Positions 8,464 to 18,600 of a stretch of DNA of 64,000 nucleotides are shown here, piece by piece (the stretch's first letter is position 1; each line of letters starts with the position of its first letter). Source of the stretch: Sphingobacterium sp. (GTDB lineage Bacteria > Bacteroidota > Bacteroidia > Sphingobacteriales > Sphingobacteriaceae); contig JAQZAZ010000004.1 of the NCBI GenBank assembly GCA_029239355.1, forward strand, positions 62,001 through 126,000, in the 5' to 3' direction. A program made the translations under genes and the position numbers. Below the pieces are notes generated by a model, which had not been told where the DNA came from, made no database searches, and saw only the letters and a list, made by a program, of their open reading frames with translations.

Positions 8464-9981
8464 TTATTTTACTTTTTTCAGCCATATACCCAGCCCACCG
8501 CCATTATAGCCGGTCATGACGAGGGTAGATTTGATCTTTCTTTCCCAATCGCGCTCACGCGACACCTTGAACTTGTCTATAAAAGCTCCTCCGCCCCAGC
8601 GTAGTTCAAGGCTGTTAGTCTTGGGATCAAAAACCCAGGTATTTGCCGGATCCCCGAAAATAGTGCCATTGGCCTGTAGCACGGGATTGGCATCGACAGC
8701 AACGTTTATATTGGGGTTGGTCTGCTCCTCAGCATAGCCAGGCACCCGCACATACCCATGGATGATCTGTTCGTATTCGCCTATGAGCTCCTCCTTGCCG
8801 ATCGGATCCTGTGCCACTGCAGCATACCGCTCGGGACTTACCATCGGCCAGCCATTGTCGGACCAAAACATTTTGCGCAGATGCATTACCATATAAAAGC
8901 GGTCTACTGCCGGTCGGCCCTGTGTCGCCATAAAATAATCCCCTTTTTCATTTTTGAAAACAGCACAATGAGCGGTGCCCTGCCACCCTGCATGGCCTTT
9001 AAAGGCATATGGTCCCAACACGATCTGGTCTGCATGGTCAGATTCCAGGTCGGCACGCTCCCCATTCCAGTCGACAAAAGGTCCCGTCGGGCTATCCGCA
9101 CGAAACACCCTTACATTATACTTGGTATCGATCCAGTCGTAGGATACAAAGAGGTAGTACTTTTTTTGCTCTGCATTGTAGATAATCTCCGGCGCCTCAA
9201 GGTTGCCATTATATACCCCATTGGTTTTGCCCCGTCGCACGACGAGCTTACCCAGATCACCTTTTTGCGCAGGCAGGCCAGTCTCCGGGTCCAGTCTGAC
9301 CACAAAAAGACCGTCCCAGGAAGACCCATAATACAGGTAATGTGCTCCCTGTGGTGTCACTACCACCGAGGGATCAATGGCATTGGTACCAGGGCCTTCT
9401 GTTTTCGATTGGATGGCCAATCCTTTTTCTGTCCAGGGCCCATCGAGCGATGTCGAGGTCAGTAATCCGATGGCACTGACACGGAAGCCGCTGGAGGCGA
9501 CAGAATAATATAATCGATATTCAGTGCCTACTTTCAAGATATAGGGTGCCCATACGCCCTCGTTAGGCCTATAGCTGCTATTGACACCGGTTATATAGCT
9601 GACGGCCTGCTTGGGCAAGCCATCGTAAGCCCATCCTCGAAACTCCCAGTCGACCAAGTCTTTCGACCGGCGGACCATGATACCCGGTTTGAGGGTCTGC
9701 CCGTAAGCTACATCGGTACTAAAGCAGTAATACCAATCTCCATCCTTGATGATCGAAGGATCATGCAGATTATATGGCCCCCACTGGCCCGTAAAAGCGT
9801 AGCTCTGGATCTTGCCATAGGTATCCTGGATATTGGCAATATCAAAAGCCTTAGGTGCAAATATACCAGGATCCGTTTCAGTAAGCGGCTGGTTGTCAAA
9901 CTTATCCTTCTGACAGGAAATACCGATATTTGCCAACAGTGTTACGATCAGACAGCGCACAATATTTTTGTTCATATTCAT
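8464..9981 (-). CDS. GH43 surface lipoprotein arabinanase with C-terminal beta-barrel domain
   Basis: The 505-residue protein has a lipobox (GISC, Cys23), so it is probably on the outer-membrane surface, where Bacteroidota place endo-acting enzymes. The GH43 triad is visible as Asp74 (NLHDPSII), Asp203 (NAIDPSVVV) and Glu262 (GNLEAPEII). The GVWAPYI, YYGSSWDGLF and GWQGTAHCAVF segments match endo-arabinanases. About residues 390-505 (EELIGEYEQI to GGGLGIWLKK) form a separate all-beta C-terminal module, as seen in larger arabinanases. It lies directly after susD of the same operon. Expected role: first cut of arabinan outside the cell, giving oligosaccharides to the SusC/D pair. Confidence 0.92.
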   Translation of the reverse strand: MNMNKNIVRCLIVTLLANIGISCQKDKFDNQPLTETDPGIFAPKAFDIANIQDTYGKIQSYAFTGQWGPYNLHDPSIIKDGDWYYCFSTDVAYGQTLKPGIMVRRSKDLVDWEFRGWAYDGLPKQAVSYITGVNSSYRPNEGVWAPYILKVGTEYRLYYSVASSGFRVSAIGLLTSTSLDGPWTEKGLAIQSKTEGPGTNAIDPSVVVTPQGAHYLYYGSSWDGLFVVRLDPETGLPAQKGDLGKLVVRRGKTNGVYNGNLEAPEIIYNAEQKKYYLFVSYDWIDTKYNVRVFRADSPTGPFVDWNGERADLESDHADQIVLGPYAFKGHAGWQGTAHCAVFKNEKGDYFMATQGRPAVDRFYMVMHLRKMFWSDNGWPMVSPERYAAVAQDPIGKEELIGEYEQIIHGYVRVPGYAEEQTNPNINVAVDANPVLQANGTIFGDPANTWVFDPKTNSLELRWGGGAFIDKFKVSRERDWERKIKSTLVMTGYNGGGLGIWLKKVK

Positions 9982-10004
9982 TCAAGTTTGCATCGGCCAG
10001 ATGA

Positions 10005-11576
10005 TTAGTTGGCGCTGTTGGGTGATAGATTTTTATTATAGTTCAATTCATTAAAAGGTATGGGCAAGTATTCCCGTCCGGCCTTCCAGCTGGAAAAATC
10101 GGTATCCCTTTCTTTAAGTTCAGCCAACTTTTTAGGATTATATAGCCAACCCCAGCGAATAATATCCTGGATCCGTTGCCCTTCCACAGCAAATTCCAGC
10201 AGCCGTTCATGGGCAATCTGTTCGCGCATTTGTACCTGGTTCATGTTCGGCTTGCTGGTCGATAGTGCCGGCAACTTTGCCCTATCCCTGACCTGCTGTA
10301 TATACGTATACGCCTCGGCCGTACGGTTGACTTCGTTGAGCGCTTCGGCATAGAGCAACAAGATATCTGCGTAGCGAAGCACGCGATAATTGATCCCTCC
10401 CGATTCAAAGGATTCCTTTTCCAGCACGTTTAAGCCATCATGTGTCCATTTGCGCAAGTACTTAACATCTTTGGAGGCATAAGGCCATTCCCGTCCATAA
10501 ACTTTGGTCGAATTGTCCGCAGCCTCATACGAAGCGATAGTCACCAGGAGCCGCGGATCGCTTTTGCCAGCAGCGGTTTTTTCCTGTTTGAAGGCAGCGT
10601 ATAAGCCAGGACTGGGTTCGTAGTCTTTATAGCCACCCCAAGATTCCCCCGGTGCTGCATAGGAAACGGCGACACCGCAAAACTGCCGCCAGTTGGCATT
10701 CGGTTCACCTGCCCAGTTGCCGTCTGTACCACCTTCAGCGGTAAATTGTACTTCGAAAAGCGATTCGGCATTATTTTCATGCTGAAGATCAAAGTTGTGA
10801 CGGTAGTCGGGCATCAGCTGATAGACATTGTTCAACGCTCCGCCTGGTTTAGTGAATTTTTCAAACTGTGTGACGGCGGCAGCATATTGTTTCGTGTACA
10901 TATAGGCCTTACCCAGCAGGCCAGCAGCAGCGCCCTTAGTCACGCGTCCTATCTGGCCTGCATCCGGGCCAACCACGTCCTTGTACGATATTGGCAACAA
11001 GGTTTCCGCCTGCTCCAGATCTTCAATAATCTGTTTCCATATATCTTCCGGATTGGCAGTAGCTGGATAATATTCATCCTTACCTTTCGGGGGCTGGGTA
11101 ATCAACGGCACCTTTTGAAAGGTATTGACGAGATTGAAATAAGCAAAAGCACGCAAAAAATAAGCCTGTCCCAAAACCCTATTTTTATGACCTTCGGTAA
11201 ACAGGGCCGCATCGATTGCAGGCACTTGCGCCAGTACCTGGTTGGCGCGGTTGACAATAATGTAATGATCACGCCAGATCCATTCTACAGGCGCGGAATT
11301 GCTGGGGATTGTAAAACGCCCCACCAACACCAGGTCACTCCAGGGACTATTACCCTGCACATCGTCACCACGGCTATCCGACAAGCCAGGAAAAGAGCGG
11401 GTATAAGTGCCCTCCAGCGCCAAAGCATTGTATATGGCAACTGTTCCGGCATCGGCCTGTGCGGCATTCTCCCAATAACTTGCTGTGGTCGGATAGTTCG
11501 GGTTGACCAATTCTAATTTATTATCGCAGGCGGTCAGCAGTGCCGCTACTGCTACTATTAACAATTTCTTATTCAT
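10005..11576 (-). CDS. SusD/RagB family lipoprotein of the arabinan operon
   Basis: A 523-residue glycan-binding lid of the neighbouring SusC. Lipobox LTAC with Cys17. Family marks are AYFLRAFAYFNLVNTFQKVPL in the N-terminal TPR region, YADILLLYAEALNEVNRTAEAYTYIQQVRDRA towards the C-terminus, and HERLLEFAVEGQRIQDIIRWG followed by the EYLPIPFNELNYNKNLSPN end. It sits 19 bp after the susC stop and 23 bp before the lipoprotein GH43. Three GH43 genes in the same operon point to arabino-oligosaccharides as ligand. Confidence 0.96.
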   Translation of the reverse strand: MNKKLLIVAVAALLTACDNKLELVNPNYPTTASYWENAAQADAGTVAIYNALALEGTYTRSFPGLSDSRGDDVQGNSPWSDLVLVGRFTIPSNSAPVEWIWRDHYIIVNRANQVLAQVPAIDAALFTEGHKNRVLGQAYFLRAFAYFNLVNTFQKVPLITQPPKGKDEYYPATANPEDIWKQIIEDLEQAETLLPISYKDVVGPDAGQIGRVTKGAAAGLLGKAYMYTKQYAAAVTQFEKFTKPGGALNNVYQLMPDYRHNFDLQHENNAESLFEVQFTAEGGTDGNWAGEPNANWRQFCGVAVSYAAPGESWGGYKDYEPSPGLYAAFKQEKTAAGKSDPRLLVTIASYEAADNSTKVYGREWPYASKDVKYLRKWTHDGLNVLEKESFESGGINYRVLRYADILLLYAEALNEVNRTAEAYTYIQQVRDRAKLPALSTSKPNMNQVQMREQIAHERLLEFAVEGQRIQDIIRWGWLYNPKKLAELKERDTDFSSWKAGREYLPIPFNELNYNKNLSPNSAN

Positions 11577-11595
11577 TGTCTTCGTTTTCTAAAGA

Positions 11596-14500
11596 TTAAA
11601 ATCCAAGCTGCACCCCAAATAGGATTGTCCGCGGTTTGGGGTAAGAGCCATTGTCAAGTCCCGGTGTAAACACTCCGTAGGTATAATCCGGGTTATAGCC
11701 CTTATACTTCTGGAAAGTATAAAGATTTTGTGCAGTGATATATACCCTGGCTTTTGCTACATAGGGGAGGGCAGATTTCGGGAAATTATAGCCCAACGAG
11801 AGCGTATTGATCCGTAAATAGGTACCATCCTGCAACCAGCCTTTTCTGTTTGAGCTTTCCCAGTTTCGGTTAGGGTCTTCCCAGTTTAAGCGTGGAATAT
11901 CGGTCTCTGTATTAGTGGAAGTATAACGGCCAAGCATATCCTGATGATAGTTGGCATCGCCACCGGTATGCATCAAGTCGCGATACAGCCTGCTATTGAT
12001 CAGGTATTTTCCCATCCCCGAAGCGAAAAGCGCAAAATCGACGTTTTTATAAGCGGCATTGAAGTTAAGTCCGTACTGATATTTTGGTAGGCCGCTTCCT
12101 AGATCCGTGCGGTCATTATCATTGATCAGCCCATCGTTATTGATGTCTTTGTAGATAACATCACCCACGGCAGCGCCGTCAAACTGCTTGGGATGGTTAT
12201 CCACCTGCTCCTGCGTCCGGAAGATCCCTTCACTGATGAAACCATAGTGTCGCCCCACTTCTTGACCCACTTCGGTACGGAATTGTCCATCAATCCTCGA
12301 CTGGATATCATTCCCCAGGTTGAGCACCTTATTTTTGATCGTCGTAAAGTTGGCACTGATATCATACGTGAATTCACCCCCCGTTTTGTGATAGCCCAAA
12401 GAGATTTCGACACCACTATTGCGTAAAGAACCGGCATTGACGATCGGAGCTGTATTGATGGAACCCACAGAAAGCGGAATCGGAATTGGGACGAGAATAT
12501 CCCGGCTCTCACTGCTGTAATACTCTACTGAAAGATCAAATTTATTCTGCCATAGACGCACGTCAAAACCAATGTTGCTGGTCATGCGCTCTTCCCATTT
12601 GAGATCTTCAGAAACTACACTGGTCTGTATACCACCCAATACCCGCTGTCCCGAAAAGGTGTAGACAATCGCAGGATTAATTACTGCCTGATACAAGTAA
12701 TTACCGATATTTTCATTTCCCAGCTTACCCCAGCTGCCCCGGATTTTAAGGTCGTTGATGATACCGTTGGTCTCTGGAAAAAACCTTTCATTGGAAATAC
12801 GCCAGCCCGCTGCAAAAGACGGAAAATAACCCACACGGTTGCTTTTCTTGAAACGTGAAGAAGCATCGCGTCGCACCGTCGCTGTCAGCAGGTAACGGTC
12901 GTCATAATTATAGTTTGCTCTTGCCAGATACGAAGCCAGTGCATTAAATTCATCAAAGTCTAACGCACTTGTTTCAGTGGCATTTCGGAGATTATCAAAT
13001 TCTTCATTGCTGAATCCTGTCCCCGTGATATAGCGGTTCCAGGTAGAATATTTCTGATACATCTGCCCCACCAATACGCTCAGCTGATGTTTATCCTGTT
13101 TGAACTCGTAGTTCAGCGTATTCTCGATCAGTACATTCTGATAACGTCGGCTATTGTCGTTCAGACGGTTGATATTATTAATAAAAAAGTATCCTAGGTT
13201 GAATTTCGGTGTAAAAGTCTTGTCCTTGACCTCATTGATATCATAGCCAAAATTGAGTTTATATTTGAGCTTATGCTTATCGCCTTTCAAAATGTCCAGT
13301 TCGCCCCACAAAGAGGATGTAAAACGTCCCACGGTGGTGTTATTCTTGATCAGGCTATTGAAGCCGACACCATTTAACGAGATGGCATCATGTAAGTCAC
13401 TTGCGGTCCCCCCAAATCCCCCCAATCTGTTTGGGTCATACAGGGACATTGTCGGAATGGCAAATACCAGATCATTGATCAAGGGCGGCCTTCCACCAGC
13501 TAAAATACCATCTCCGGTGACCAACGCATTTTCATGAGAATAGGCATAGGCAATCGATTGCCCCAATCTCACCCGACCAAGGTCCTGTGTCAGGTTTGTC
13601 CTTCCGGTGTAACGCTTATAATCCGGCCCGTTCCCGACGAAAGTTCCCGTATTGTCAAACAGATCCAGGGAAACCATATACGTATTATGCGCGCCACCGC
13701 CGCTCAGGGAGATATTTTGGTTATGCCTGTGGCCCGACTTAAGACCCGCCTTTTGCCAGTCCGTATTCACATCTTTAATAAAACGCGACGAACTAGGGTC
13801 ATTGCCTGGCGCCAGAGGTTTATTGTTCGCGTTAAAACGAGCTTCGTTATTCAGCATCTGGTAGTTATGTGCATTGGTCACCGGCATGATCTGCCACACC
13901 TTGTCAATGCCATAGTAGGCACTATAGTCAACGCGGGCCGGAGAATCCTGACGCCCCTTTTTGGTGGTGATAATAATGACACCATTTGCTGCCCGCGAAC
14001 CATAAATAGCCCCGGCAGAAGCATCTTTTAATACCTGCATGGATTCAATATCATTCGGGTTGAGTTCTCGCGGTACTCCGCCCAGCGGCACACCATCAAC
14101 CACATATAAGGGATCCGCATTATTAAAGGTGGAAATACCACGCAGTTTGACCTGCGGTATGGCGCCAGGTTGCCCATCACTGGTGACCGATACCCCCGCT
14201 ACACGCCCCTGTAGCATACTTCCGACATCATTTGTTGAGAATTTTTTAGCATCCTCCATGTCGACGACCGCCACTGCCCCTGTGATATCCTTTTTGCGTT
14301 GGGTCCCATATCCCACCACAACGACTTCTTCGATTTTATAGCGGTCAGGTTCCAACATCACGTTATAGGTGAGCGTCCCCGGAGAAAGGACCAAAGTCTG
14401 TGTCGTGTATCCTAAATGGCTCACCGAAATTTTACCCTGCATGCTGGGCACCTGGAGTTCGTAATGTCCATTGCCATCTGTTTGTGTGGCCACATTCGTC

Positions 14501-14667
14501 CCTACAAGCCCTACGCTAATACCGGGGAGCGCCTTGTTTTGATGATCAGTGATTGTTCCTTTCAACTTGGAAGTACCCTGACCATACGCTGAACATATGG
14601 TGGAAAACAGGAATAGTAGTACCAAAAGTCCCCATACACCTCGCTTTGATTTGTGAATTGGTCTCAT
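11596..14667 (-). CDS. SusC/RagA-type TonB-dependent receptor of the arabinan operon
   Basis: An upstream in-frame ATG at 14715 precedes, but the start at 14667 gives a proper signal peptide (MRPIHKSKRGVWGLLVLLFL to about residue 30), so it is used here (1023 residues). Domains: carboxypeptidase-regulatory-like beta-sandwich about 34-108, TonB-box-like EEVVVVGYG at about 113, plug (LQGRVAGVSVTSDGQPG, DPLYVVDGVPL, ASAGAIYGSRAANGVIIITTKKG) and a 22-strand barrel ending RTILFGVQLGF. It takes arabino-oligosaccharides across the outer membrane with the SusD encoded next. First gene of the operon; its upstream region holds a perfect palindrome. Confidence 0.96.
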   Translation of the reverse strand: MRPIHKSKRGVWGLLVLLFLFSTICSAYGQGTSKLKGTITDHQNKALPGISVGLVGTNVATQTDGNGHYELQVPSMQGKISVSHLGYTTQTLVLSPGTLTYNVMLEPDRYKIEEVVVVGYGTQRKKDITGAVAVVDMEDAKKFSTNDVGSMLQGRVAGVSVTSDGQPGAIPQVKLRGISTFNNADPLYVVDGVPLGGVPRELNPNDIESMQVLKDASAGAIYGSRAANGVIIITTKKGRQDSPARVDYSAYYGIDKVWQIMPVTNAHNYQMLNNEARFNANNKPLAPGNDPSSSRFIKDVNTDWQKAGLKSGHRHNQNISLSGGGAHNTYMVSLDLFDNTGTFVGNGPDYKRYTGRTNLTQDLGRVRLGQSIAYAYSHENALVTGDGILAGGRPPLINDLVFAIPTMSLYDPNRLGGFGGTASDLHDAISLNGVGFNSLIKNNTTVGRFTSSLWGELDILKGDKHKLKYKLNFGYDINEVKDKTFTPKFNLGYFFINNINRLNDNSRRYQNVLIENTLNYEFKQDKHQLSVLVGQMYQKYSTWNRYITGTGFSNEEFDNLRNATETSALDFDEFNALASYLARANYNYDDRYLLTATVRRDASSRFKKSNRVGYFPSFAAGWRISNERFFPETNGIINDLKIRGSWGKLGNENIGNYLYQAVINPAIVYTFSGQRVLGGIQTSVVSEDLKWEERMTSNIGFDVRLWQNKFDLSVEYYSSESRDILVPIPIPLSVGSINTAPIVNAGSLRNSGVEISLGYHKTGGEFTYDISANFTTIKNKVLNLGNDIQSRIDGQFRTEVGQEVGRHYGFISEGIFRTQEQVDNHPKQFDGAAVGDVIYKDINNDGLINDNDRTDLGSGLPKYQYGLNFNAAYKNVDFALFASGMGKYLINSRLYRDLMHTGGDANYHQDMLGRYTSTNTETDIPRLNWEDPNRNWESSNRKGWLQDGTYLRINTLSLGYNFPKSALPYVAKARVYITAQNLYTFQKYKGYNPDYTYGVFTPGLDNGSYPKPRTILFGVQLGF

Positions 14668-14710
14668 TGTTTTAGAATTGGTTATTGTATTATTTCTGTT
14701 GCAATATAAT

Positions 14711-14744
14711 AACATTTATTAAATGTTCAAATGACATTTAATAA
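14711..14744. promoter_or_regulatory. Palindromic operator-like element upstream of the arabinan susC
   Basis: AACATTTATTAAATGTT (14711-14727) is a perfect 17-bp dyad. The same half-site recurs as ACATTTAATAA at 14734-14744, so TTATTAAATGT (14716-14726) and ACATTTAATAA also form an 11-bp inverted repeat spaced by 7. It lies 44-77 bp upstream of the susC start on the minus strand. It could be a binding site for a dimeric regulator; which one is not shown. The sequence is AT-rich, which lowers the weight of the match. Confidence 0.45.
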
Positions 14745-14905
14745 CTTTTTTTCAAACTAAGGAAACATTATCAGCTTAATCATTAGCTGTCAGTAGTTTA
14801 TATAAAGTAATTTTGATTCAAAATAGTTAACAGAAAAATATTATCTTTATATTAACATTTTTCTTTAGGTTACCCAGTTTAGCCTATTTCATTAACATAC
14901 TTTTT

Positions 14906-15574
14906 ATGATAAAGATCCAAAAACACGAACTTTCGAAAGCGGTATCCCAGCGTATGGATGAGATACTAAGCCTGACTAAACTTTCAATTCAACAACTCTC
15001 GAATTTAACGGATATCAATACCCGGTCGCTAAATGGTTATCATTGGGGAACGCTTCCCATTAGCCTGGAATCCACCCTAAAAATTTGCGCGGCGCTATCA
15101 CTTGACCTAGATACATTCTGTGACTTTAACAAAAAGTTAAGTTTAAAAAAGCAGCGATTTACAACAGTAACTACTACAAAAAAAGAAAAAGCCGAAAGAC
15201 CATTGGATAGAGAAGCGGAAGCCATCCAACTCCAACAACGAGAAAAGAAGGAGAAGGACAGAATACTTCGCGATCAAATAATCACTCTTGTCCGCACCAG
15301 CGATTATTTTCTATGTCCCCACACCTTGTCGCAGATGGTCCTGGATTTTGAAAAGTATTACCACCTGAATATAAACGAACAAAGGTTGCAAGCCATTCTG
15401 CAACGCTGCATAGCAGAAGGAACCATCAAGAGGCAAACAACCCCTTGGGATTATGGTATCGGTTACTATTTACCGAAACGCACTTGGGTCTATTTTAAAA
15501 ATAAAAAAGATCTTTTAAACGATCCTAAGAAGATTGCTGGCTATGACTGGATCCGCAATAGCATCGTAGTATAG
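14906..15574 (+). CDS. HTH-like regulator of unknown family, paralogue of the gene at 43395
   Basis: A 222-residue cytosolic protein. The N-terminal part (about 1-75) looks like an Xre/Cro-type helix-turn-helix: a helix (SQRMDEILSLT), then IQQLSNLTDINTRSLNGY and LESTLKICAALSLDLDTFCD, a layout typical of that fold. A Lys/Glu-rich charged linker (about 76-125) follows. The C-terminal part (about 126-215) carries RTSDYFL, LSQMVLDFEKYYHLNINEQRL and a Tyr/Phe-rich end. The same architecture and the TSDYFL block recur in the protein at 43395-44000. It is transcribed divergently from the arabinan susC across 238 bp, so it could act on that operon; this is inference from position. I do not recognise a named family. 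Confidence 0.6.
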   Translation: MIKIQKHELSKAVSQRMDEILSLTKLSIQQLSNLTDINTRSLNGYHWGTLPISLESTLKICAALSLDLDTFCDFNKKLSLKKQRFTTVTTTKKEKAERPLDREAEAIQLQQREKKEKDRILRDQIITLVRTSDYFLCPHTLSQMVLDFEKYYHLNINEQRLQAILQRCIAEGTIKRQTTPWDYGIGYYLPKRTWVYFKNKKDLLNDPKKIAGYDWIRNSIVV

Positions 15575-15661
15575 CAGAAACCTACAGTATTTACGGCGCC
15601 CACTGCTACAAGCAGCATGGATAGCGAAGCGCATAGTGTGATACAGCCCAGTGTTTCAATG

Positions 15662-18600
15662 CTAAGGAGCCACTTTATGTGCATTTCTCTGAAATTCGCT
15701 AGGTGTCATGCCAAATACGGCCTTGAAGCAAGTGGCAAAGTAGCGCGGATCCGTAAATCCGGTTTCATACGCGACTTCACTCACGGTGATCGACTTATCC
15801 CGTTCCATCAGTGAACAAGCATGTTTTAGCCTAATATTTTTGATAAACTCACTTGGGGAGATGTTCAACAATACTTTTGTTTTTCTATACAATGTGGACT
15901 TGGACAAACCAAGCAGGTCACCAAGCCGGAGCACATCAAATTGGTCATCTGCCAAATGCTGTTCGATGATGGTGATCATCTTCTGAATAAACTTCTCATC
16001 CAGCGGCGTATAGTCCAGCGCGGCAATATTGATCTGTGTATTGTTGTGAAAACTCAACTGTTTGCATCGCTTATTGATGATAAAGCTCTGGATCTTTGCT
16101 TCCAGCACCTTGATTTCAAAGGGTTTGCTGATGTAACCGTCCGCACCCGCCTGATAGCATTCGATACGATCTTCCAGGCTACTTTTAGCGGTCAACAGCA
16201 GCACGGGAATATGATTATATTCGGCATTGGACTTAATGGCCCTGCAAAAACTCAGCCCATCCATTTCGGGCATCATAATATCGCTGACGACGATGTCAAT
16301 TTCCTCCTGTTGAATTTTTTCCAGGCCCTGTCTTCCATGTCCGGCCAGGTGCACATGATAGCTTCTGGAAAGGATATTGAACATGGTACTGCTCAGTTCT
16401 TCATTATCTTCCACAAGCAGTAGCCGAAGCCTATTTTCTGTTGTATAGGCATCTGGTATGACTGCATCTCCTTGCGCTGCTCCAAATGAGCTTTCCTGCA
16501 GAGAAGTAGAAAATGACCCGTCGATAATCTGCATATCCTGATCGGCGTAGTAACTTCTGTTTACAGGTATCGCCACTGTAAACGTACTCCCCTGCTGCGG
16601 TGTGCTTTCGACCGCAATATAACCATGATGAATATCGATGAGCTGTTTACTGACAGACAGTCCTATTCCATTGCTTTCCAAATGATTTGAGGATTTATTT
16701 GCATAAAAGGGCGTAAATATTTTTTCCAATTCTTCCGGATGAATCCCTTCGCCGTTGTCGCGCACAAAAATATGAAGAAAGTCATTCTCTCCCTTTGGTG
16801 CGACATAATAAGACAGTGACACCGTTCCGCCGGGCATTGTGTACTTAAATGCATTAGAAAGCAGGTTAAACAGGACTTTGTCCAATTTATCTTCATCATA
16901 GAAAACGACGGCAGGGCATTCGCCATGCACGATTTCAAATTGTATATTTTTCTTTTTGGCAATGGGACTGAAATAAGCCTGTCCAAGCCGCTCCACAAAA
17001 GTGGGAAAATGAGCCTGACTGACCTGCAGTTTAATCGTATTGTGTTCTATTTTCCTGAAGTCAAGGATCTGCTGAAGCAGTCTTTTGAGACGGCTGAGAT
17101 TGAGCCGCATATTGTCAAACTGCGCCAGGTTATTTTTAGTCGTCATCTGCACATCGTCCACCAGACAGGAGATAATCGTGAGCGGCGTCAGCAAATCATG
17201 GGATACATTGGTAAAATAACTCAATTTGGACTGGGCCAGTTCGTCGGCTTTTTCCTTCTCTATCTGAGCGACTTTCAGGTCGCTACGCAACCGGATACGA
17301 TTGAAGGAATAATTGATGAAAAAGAATAATACTGCTCCCAAGGCCAATGCATAACATACATAGGCGATATTGCTCTCATAGAATGCTGGTATTTTAGTGA
17401 TTTCAATAGCTGTGAAGTCGTTGTTCCATTGGTTATGGAGGTCGGTAGCTTTCACCAGAAAACGGTAACTTCCCTTACCCAAATTATTATAGGTAGCAAA
17501 TAAGCGGTCTCTGGGTGCCATGATCCAGTCCTTATCTACGCCCTCCAGTTTGTACATGTACCTGATCTTGTCGTGCTGTGTAAACGGCAGGGCCGAAAAA
17601 GATATCTCCAAATTTTGGTCTTCGGGTGCCAAGGTCAGCTGACGGAAATCTTGGCTAAACTTTTTACCCTTGGCGGATAAAATCACCGACTTATTATTCA
17701 CTTTGACATCTGCTATGCGTACCTTTTCTTTAAAGTTGCTGATCGTACTATGATCGTCGACCCGTACCACACCGTTGTATCCTCCAAAGAAAACAGCATG
17801 GCGCTTATCATCAGCTGCAAATGCCCGTTTGGAAAACATATTGACCTGCAGACTGTCAGAGGCAGAGAATTCAATAACATCTTTATTTAAAGGATTGATC
17901 TTATACAAATTACGCGTAGTCGAAAGCCAGGTATAATTGCGCAGGCAGACTACATCCAGTACTTGATTTTTACCGAAAAGGGCGGTATTTGCAATTTCTT
18001 CGACCGTCTTGCTGCCAGTCCGATAATATACCAGCCGGTTACTTTTGGTGCCGATCCAAAGGTTTCCGTACCGATCGATGTCCATTGTTTCGATCTGGTC
18101 CGTCTTTAAGCCAGCTGTCTCCTTGCCGAGGTGTAGTGTTACCGACTGACGCTCTTTATCGCGCAAGTAAAAGATGCCATTACTTTTTGTCGCTATCCAG
18201 ATACCATTGTGATTGTCTTCGGCTATACTGACGGGTTCATCATGAATACTTGCCACCTGCTGGAGTCGTTCTAAATGTGGCTTTTTACACAACAGCCCCT
18301 GACTGGTGGCTACCCAAACGTATTGCGCGCTGTCTTTATAAAAAAAAGAAGGGATCCCGCTGTGCGACAGCTGCTGCAATTCTATTTTGTGCGACAATAG
18401 GATGCCATTTTGCGTGCGCTTAAATACGTTGATCGATGCTTCATAGGCGGAGCCTACCCACAGCTGGTCTTGCACATCGATGGCCGCAGTAACTGCGCGT
18501 ATCGAAATGAGATCCCTATAGGTGGAATTACTATATGTGTTTAACCGATTGTCGCCCAGCTGGAGACTTCCAAACCCCAGACGTTCAAGGTTAAACCAGA

